A DNA stretch of 64,000 nucleotides from Gammaproteobacteria bacterium (GTDB taxonomy: Bacteria; Pseudomonadota; Gammaproteobacteria; Burkholderiales; Burkholderiaceae_B), in NCBI GenBank assembly GCA_030832095.1, contig JAURJT010000040.1, forward strand, positions 1 to 64,000, given 5' to 3'. The notes beneath the pieces were generated by a model that had not been told where the DNA came from, searched no databases, and worked only from the letters and a program-made list of their open reading frames with translations. Shown here in pieces: positions 62,475 to 64,000 of this stretch (positions are counted from its first letter, which is position 1; every line of letters starts with the position of its first letter). Both the position numbers and the translations under genes were made by a program.

Positions 62475-63437
62475 CTAATCTAAAGACAAGTTCAAGCGCG
62501 TCATCACCTCATCCCAGCGTTTTTTCTCTGTCTGCATCAACTCTCGCAGAACTTGCGCATTTGAACCCACCACAGAAAAGTACTGAGCTGAAAATTTATC
62601 TTTGATCTCTGGGGTTGCCAAAATTTCAGCAAGTCGTTGCTGCAGTCTTAGCAAAATTGTAGGGTCTGTGCCCGCAGGTGCAAGCATGGCGTGCCACGAG
62701 ATTGCCTCAAAGCCCTCAAACCCTTGAGCAGCCAACGGAGCCACCCCGGGCAAAGACGCTGACGCGACTAGGCTGGTCACACCAAGCACTTTGAGCTTGC
62801 CTTCTTTTGCCTGCGGCATGGCGATTGCAGGCACCATAAAGCTTGCTTGAATATCGCCAGCAAGCATGGCGGTCGTAATTTGTGGAAAGCTGGCGTAAGG
62901 AACATGCAGTAGCTCAATTCCAGCCTGTTGTTTAAAAAGCTCCATTGCTAAATGCGCTGCGCTACCCGCCCCGACCGAGCCGTAATTCAAGACATTTGGC
63001 CGCGCGCGGGCGCGCTGAATAAACTCGGTGGTGCTGTTGATCTGCAGCGCCGCACTTAGCACTAATACGTTTGGGCTGGTGGCAACTAAAGAAATGGGCG
63101 CAAGATCTGAGACGGGGTCGTAGCCCAAGGTTTTTTGATAAAGCTTGGGAGCGGTGACTAAGGGGCCGTTGATGGTGTAGAGCAGCGTATAGCCATCGTT
63201 AGGTGCGCGTGCGACCAAGCGAGTGCCTAAGTTGCCACCGGCACCTGGTTTGTTTTCGATCACAATATTTTGCTTGAGGGCTTGACTTAAAGGTTCGGCG
63301 ATCTGACGGGCTAGTAAATCGGGCGATGAGCCAGCCGGAAATGGTACGACTAAATGAATCGGACGATCTGCAGGCCACGACGCCCACGCGTTGTGAGTTA
63401 GTAAGGCTGTCAGTAAGAAGCAGAGATGACGCAGCAT
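62475..63437 (-). CDS. Bug-family TTT substrate-binding protein
   Basis: About 320 residues with a short signal peptide (MLRHLCFLLTALLTHNAWA). Bug motifs: RPIHLVVPFPAGSSPDLLARQIA, IVIENKPGAGGNLGTRLVARAPNDGYTLL, LLHVPYASFPQITTAMLAGDIQ, and FEAISWHAMLAPAGT. The usual second Gly of the PPGG loop is replaced (PAGSSPD). ATG 63437 chosen because the signal peptide begins there. It lies 34 bp after gpsA and converges on trmL; no transporter genes are nearby. Confidence 0.9.
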   Translation of the reverse strand: MLRHLCFLLTALLTHNAWASWPADRPIHLVVPFPAGSSPDLLARQIAEPLSQALKQNIVIENKPGAGGNLGTRLVARAPNDGYTLLYTINGPLVTAPKLYQKTLGYDPVSDLAPISLVATSPNVLVLSAALQINSTTEFIQRARARPNVLNYGSVGAGSAAHLAMELFKQQAGIELLHVPYASFPQITTAMLAGDIQASFMVPAIAMPQAKEGKLKVLGVTSLVASASLPGVAPLAAQGFEGFEAISWHAMLAPAGTDPTILLRLQQRLAEILATPEIKDKFSAQYFSVVGSNAQVLRELMQTEKKRWDEVMTRLNLSLD

Positions 63438-63471
63438 GGATTCTTTATTCTGTAACAGGTGGATGGGACGT

Positions 63472-64000
63472 TTATTCTGTGGTCGCGACACGAGATAACA
63501 GGCGTATCACGGCATCCAAGGGTGTAACGCCTTCAAATAAGACGTTGCATACCGCCTCGGTGATTGGCATCTCGACGTTGAGTTTGCGGGCTCGCTCACG
63601 GACCGCACGCGCGCAGCGCGCACCCTCTGCGGTTAGGCCCGACGCCAGCAACGAGTCAAGTGTCTGACCTTGTCCAATCGCCAGACCCACTTGTCGGTTA
63701 CGCGAAAGATCTCCGGTCGCAGTTAACACCAGATCACCCAAGCCTGTGAGCCCCGAAAAGGTTGCCGCGTGTGCACCAAGGGCTTCACCAAAGCGGGTCA
63801 TCTCGGCGAGGCCGCGTGTAATCAGCGCGGCTCGTGCATTTGTACCTAAGCCCAAACCATCGCCCACGCCACAGGCGATTGCCATAATATTTTTTAACGC
63901 ACCGCCGACTTCAACGCCCAAGACATCTTGGCTTGCGTACACGCGAATATTGCTGCCGTGGAGTGCTCGAATCGCGGCCTGACGCAAGTCAGTGCTATGG
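63472..64000 (-). CDS. gpsA: GpsA, NAD(P)H-dependent glycerol-3-phosphate dehydrogenase (C-terminal part)
   Basis: The frame runs off the right edge; about 176 C-terminal residues are present. Signature: [49 protein letters not shown], where the Lys of GALKN is catalytic, followed by [20 protein letters not shown]. It makes sn-glycerol 3-phosphate for phospholipid synthesis. The N-terminal NAD-binding half is outside the window. Confidence 0.95.
   Translation of the reverse strand, partial: HSTDLRQAAIRALHGSNIRVYASQDVLGVEVGGALKNIMAIACGVGDGLGLGTNARAALITRGLAEMTRFGEALGAHAATFSGLTGLGDLVLTATGDLSRNRQVGLAIGQGQTLDSLLASGLTAEGARCARAVRERARKLNVEMPITEAVCNVLFEGVTPLDAVIRLLSRVATTE

Noticed and set aside
1-64000. 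tRNA or rRNA genes, CRISPR arrays, insertion sequences, integrases, toxin-antitoxin pairs or phage genes
   Set aside because: None was recognised on reading both strands; long direct repeats with regular spacing and transposase motifs are absent.

Overview
The window looks like a chromosomal segment of a betaproteobacterium of the order Burkholderiales, most likely family Alcaligenaceae (Bordetella/Achromobacter/Advenella/Orrella relatives). This is inferred from gene content: four scattered Bug-type solute receptors of the tripartite tricarboxylate transporter (TTT) class, TcuAB, UrtABCDE, and the rsmB-DUF4390-ntrY-response regulator order. Base composition is moderate (a little over half G+C by eye), with an AT-richer patch over the TRAP permease genes. 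There are no rRNA or tRNA genes, no insertion sequences, no phage genes and no CRISPR array. Most of the window is dense catabolic and transport operons, and the right end is housekeeping.

Left part (1-9.1 kb): a partial unknown gene and the C-terminal stump of an EAL-domain gene; a gamma-glutamyltransferase-like protein; a class III aminotransferase divergent from a MocR-type regulator, with a perfect 12-bp inverted repeat between them; an Lrp-type regulator divergent from a type-B carboxylesterase followed by a Bug receptor.

8.2-16.1 kb: a compact minus-strand operon of eight genes: DUF4387, AtuA-like (DUF1446), isochorismatase-like hydrolase, isocitrate-lyase/PEP-mutase-family lyase, TRAP receptor, small and large permeases, and a GntR/UTRA regulator as last gene. 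A perfect 16-bp palindrome overlaps the predicted -10 box ahead of the first gene, so the operon looks substrate-induced and autoregulated. A second isochorismatase-like gene lies just upstream. The substrate is unknown; this is the best candidate here for an uncharacterised pathway.

16.2-24 kb: a Bug receptor and an SMP-30 family protein; an overlapping trio of secreted beta-propeller, polysaccharide deacetylase and membrane fatty-acid-hydroxylase-like protein; then tcuAB for tricarballylate oxidation.

24-30.3 kb: a G-rich degenerate repeat region, then urtABCDE for urea import. urtA has a textbook sigma-54 promoter and two NtrC-type sites upstream. The urtE start region is triplicated with a 35-bp period, creating two overlapping 13-codon mini-ORFs.

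30.4-41 kb: a YggS-family PLP protein, a copper chaperone, a Crp/Fnr regulator, and a divergent operon of long-chain acyl-CoA synthetase, a complete branched-chain-type ABC importer and a PaaK-like protein whose ATP-binding loop is degenerate. This operon probably imports and CoA-activates a carboxylic acid.

41-49.6 kb: azurin, dprA, then an operon of hydantoinase/oxoprolinase A and B subunits, CaiB-type CoA-transferase, enoyl-CoA hydratase and Bug receptor, again a coherent catabolic unit of unknown substrate.

49.9-64 kb: def, a SemiSWEET transporter, fmt and rimO (reversed), rsmB, DUF4390, an NtrY-like kinase with an NtrX-like regulator lacking the AAA+ domain, an XdhC-like protein, a TauE/SafE permease, a BioC-like methyltransferase, comF, trmL, a fourth Bug receptor and the 3' part of gpsA.
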